Shown: positions 6,201 to 7,333 of the stretch, piece by piece
Position numbering within the stretch: position 1 is the stretch's first letter
Layout of the letters: the number at the start of each line of letters is the position of its first letter
Source of the DNA: Eggerthellales bacterium UBA948
GTDB lineage: Bacteria > Actinomycetota > Coriobacteriia > Coriobacteriales > UBA8131
Direction of reading: 5' to 3'
Assembly (NCBI GenBank): GCA_002293265.1
Contig: DBCW01000097.1
Location: forward strand, 3,425 to 10,757
DNA: 7,333 bases
The notes under the pieces: generated by a model
What the model saw: only the letters and a program-made list of their open reading frames with translations
The model's database searches: none
Told to the model about the DNA's origin: nothing
Made by a program: the position numbers and the translations under genes

Positions 6201-7127
6201 ATGAAAGTGCTTGTTATCAATAACTTGGAATCGGGTCTGCAAGACGGCTCGATCTTTGATTTCATGCGAAAGTTGCTGCGCGATGGTGATGAGCTTATCG
6301 TACGCAGCACAGATGGCACCACGCCAATTGAAGACTTATTGTCGGATGCTTCATCTTTTGACCTGGTTGTAGCATCGGGCGGTGACGGAACCATTGCTAC
6401 AGTTTGCTATTTCCTGCGCTCCAGCGGTATTCCAATACTGCCTTTTCCGGCCGGAACCAGCAATCTCTTAGCTGTTAATCTTGACCAACCGGATGAGCCT
6501 CATGCGCTTGTAGAAATGGCAAGAGCCGGGTTTACGGTTGACATTGATTTGGGAGAAATCACCTACGACACACCTAAAGGTGAGGTAAGTAAGGGCTTCA
6601 TGATCAGCGGTGGAGCCGGTTTTGATGCCACGATAATGGAGAACTCAAAGCAGCTTAAAAAGACCTTTGGATCCAGCGCTTATCTTTTTACCGCTCTCGG
6701 TACCCCAAATCCGGTAGTTGCCACATTTACTATCCACCTTGATAACGAAGTGGTTAAGGTTGATGCGATTGCCGCCATGGCAATGAACTTCTCCAAGATA
6801 CATCCTGACATCTCTATCACACACGCCAACAATGCTCATGACGGTTTGCTCGAAATAGTGGTATTAAAACAACGTTCTGCTTTTGAGATGCTCCCGGCTG
6901 TAATTGCCGCATTTTTGGATCGAACCGGACGCTTTGCTTCCAGAACAGAAGCTATTGGCATCTACATGACAAAAAGCGTTCGCATAGAATCGGATCCTCC
7001 GCTCAAGTTGCAATATGACGGTGAAGCACAACCGTACCAAACGCCGTTTACAGCTCGCATATTACCTGGTGCAGCAAGACTTGTGGTTACCAAGAAAGAG
7101 TATGACCGACTTCATCTGATCAATTAG
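6201..7127 (+). CDS. Diacylglycerol/lipid kinase family protein (DAGK catalytic domain)
   Basis: Predicted ATP-dependent lipid kinase of the YegS/DgkB/LCB5 superfamily, acting at the inner face of the membrane; the lipid (diacylglycerol or other) cannot be told from sequence. The 308-residue length matches the family. Visible motifs are the nucleotide-binding GGDGT (60-64) in VVASGGDGTIATV, PFPAGTSNLLAVNL (81-94), GGAGFDA (137-143) in the second domain, HDGLLEIVVL (213-222), and YDGE (272-275). In YDGE, Asp273/Glu275 match the catalytic acidic pair of DgkB-type enzymes. The N-terminal INNLESG differs from the common N-P-x-x-G. The ATG at 6201 is chosen because it gives the normal start, although its ribosome site is weak (TGGG at 6191-6194, or AAAGGA 13 nt away). 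A TTG 33 nt upstream is in frame but lacks support. The gene is alone on its strand and ends at a strong hairpin. Confidence 0.92.
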   Translation: MKVLVINNLESGLQDGSIFDFMRKLLRDGDELIVRSTDGTTPIEDLLSDASSFDLVVASGGDGTIATVCYFLRSSGIPILPFPAGTSNLLAVNLDQPDEPHALVEMARAGFTVDIDLGEITYDTPKGEVSKGFMISGGAGFDATIMENSKQLKKTFGSSAYLFTALGTPNPVVATFTIHLDNEVVKVDAIAAMAMNFSKIHPDISITHANNAHDGLLEIVVLKQRSAFEMLPAVIAAFLDRTGRFASRTEAIGIYMTKSVRIESDPPLKLQYDGEAQPYQTPFTARILPGAARLVVTKKEYDRLHLIN

Positions 7128-7132
7128 GCTAA

Positions 7133-7163
7133 AAAGGCGACTGCGTAAAACCCAGTCGCCTTT
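7133..7163. terminator. Bidirectional intrinsic terminator between convergent genes
   Basis: A perfect 11-bp stem, AAAGGCGACTG (7133-7143) and CAGTCGCCTTT (7153-7163), encloses a 9-nt loop. It begins 5 nt after the kinase stop. On the plus strand the stem runs into TTTGCTT; on the minus strand it ends in TTTTT. It therefore probably serves both the kinase gene and the convergent gene whose stop is at 7190. Confidence 0.88.
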
Positions 7164-7189
7164 GCTTAATCTATCAAGTATAAGTGTTG

Positions 7190-7333
7190 TTACTTTTCTT
7201 GTTTATTTGCCTCAGCCTCTTGTTTTGCTTTTTCGTCTTCTTCATCGATAAACACGATCTCAAAACGTTGACGATGTGCCTGCTCCGGATCTATGAATAG
7301 TCCTGCCTCGATATGCACCTTCCTGAGACGGTT
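7190..7333 (-). CDS. C-terminal end of an unidentified protein (start beyond window)
   Basis: A minus-strand frame enters from the right edge and runs 47 codons to TAA at 7190-7192, with no stop between. The visible part begins NRLRKVHIEAGLFIDPEQ, continues with HRQRFEIVFIDEED, and ends in a Lys/Glu/Gln/Ala-rich charged tail (about residues 29-47) that is probably a disordered or helical extension. No membrane segment, metal motif or known signature is present, so I do not assign a function. Reasons to call it coding are the open frame to the edge, codon use like its neighbours, and the terminator hairpin 27 nt after its stop. Confidence 0.72.
   Translation of the reverse strand, partial: NRLRKVHIEAGLFIDPEQAHRQRFEIVFIDEEDEKAKQEAEANKQEK

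Overview
The window looks like ordinary bacterial chromosome of moderate, slightly AT-rich composition (judged by eye, not counted). Six housekeeping genes lie head to tail on the minus strand. They are flanked by a repeat-bearing secreted protein on the left, a divergent lipid/diacylglycerol-kinase-like gene on the right, and the tail of an unrecognised gene at the right edge. An HRDC-type RNase D, which most Firmicutes lack, occurs with acetate kinase, a YugP-type zinc peptidase and Gly-Gly-rich short-repeat surface proteins. This would fit an anaerobic or fermentative Gram-positive, perhaps an Actinomycetota member of the class Coriobacteriia. That placement is a low-confidence inference, because there is no rRNA or other phylogenetic marker here.

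Layout from left to right. Bases 1-758 (minus) hold the N-terminal 252 residues of a secreted protein with a signal peptide and about four 20-21-residue repeats; its C-terminus is off the window. Bases 759-853 are intergenic and contain a perfect 18-bp AT-rich inverted repeat that also overlaps a possible promoter. Bases 854-6010 (minus) hold a gene string transcribed right to left: rnd (RNase D), a yugP-like membrane zinc peptidase, xseA, xseB, a HIT-family gene and ackA. Junctions from the peptidase gene to the HIT gene are tight or overlapping: 6 nt, then a 14-nt overlap, then 30 nt. Larger gaps of about 100 nt and 83 nt follow rnd and precede ackA. Bases 6011-6200 are a divergent promoter region. 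Bases 6201-7127 (plus) hold a DAGK-domain lipid kinase that ends at a strong, probably bidirectional hairpin terminator (7133-7163). Bases 7190-7333 (minus) hold the last 47 codons of a convergent gene.

Functionally, RNase D (RNA 3' trimming), exonuclease VII (single-stranded DNA degradation, both subunits) and the HIT protein (nucleotide phosphoramidase/hydrolase type) form a nucleic-acid and nucleotide turnover group. Acetate kinase (ATP from acetyl phosphate) ends the string without its usual partner pta in view. I see no rRNA, tRNA, CRISPR array, insertion sequence, phage or defence module. No novel multi-gene system is evident. The most open items are the partial repeat protein with its unusual upstream dyad, and the unidentified right-edge gene.
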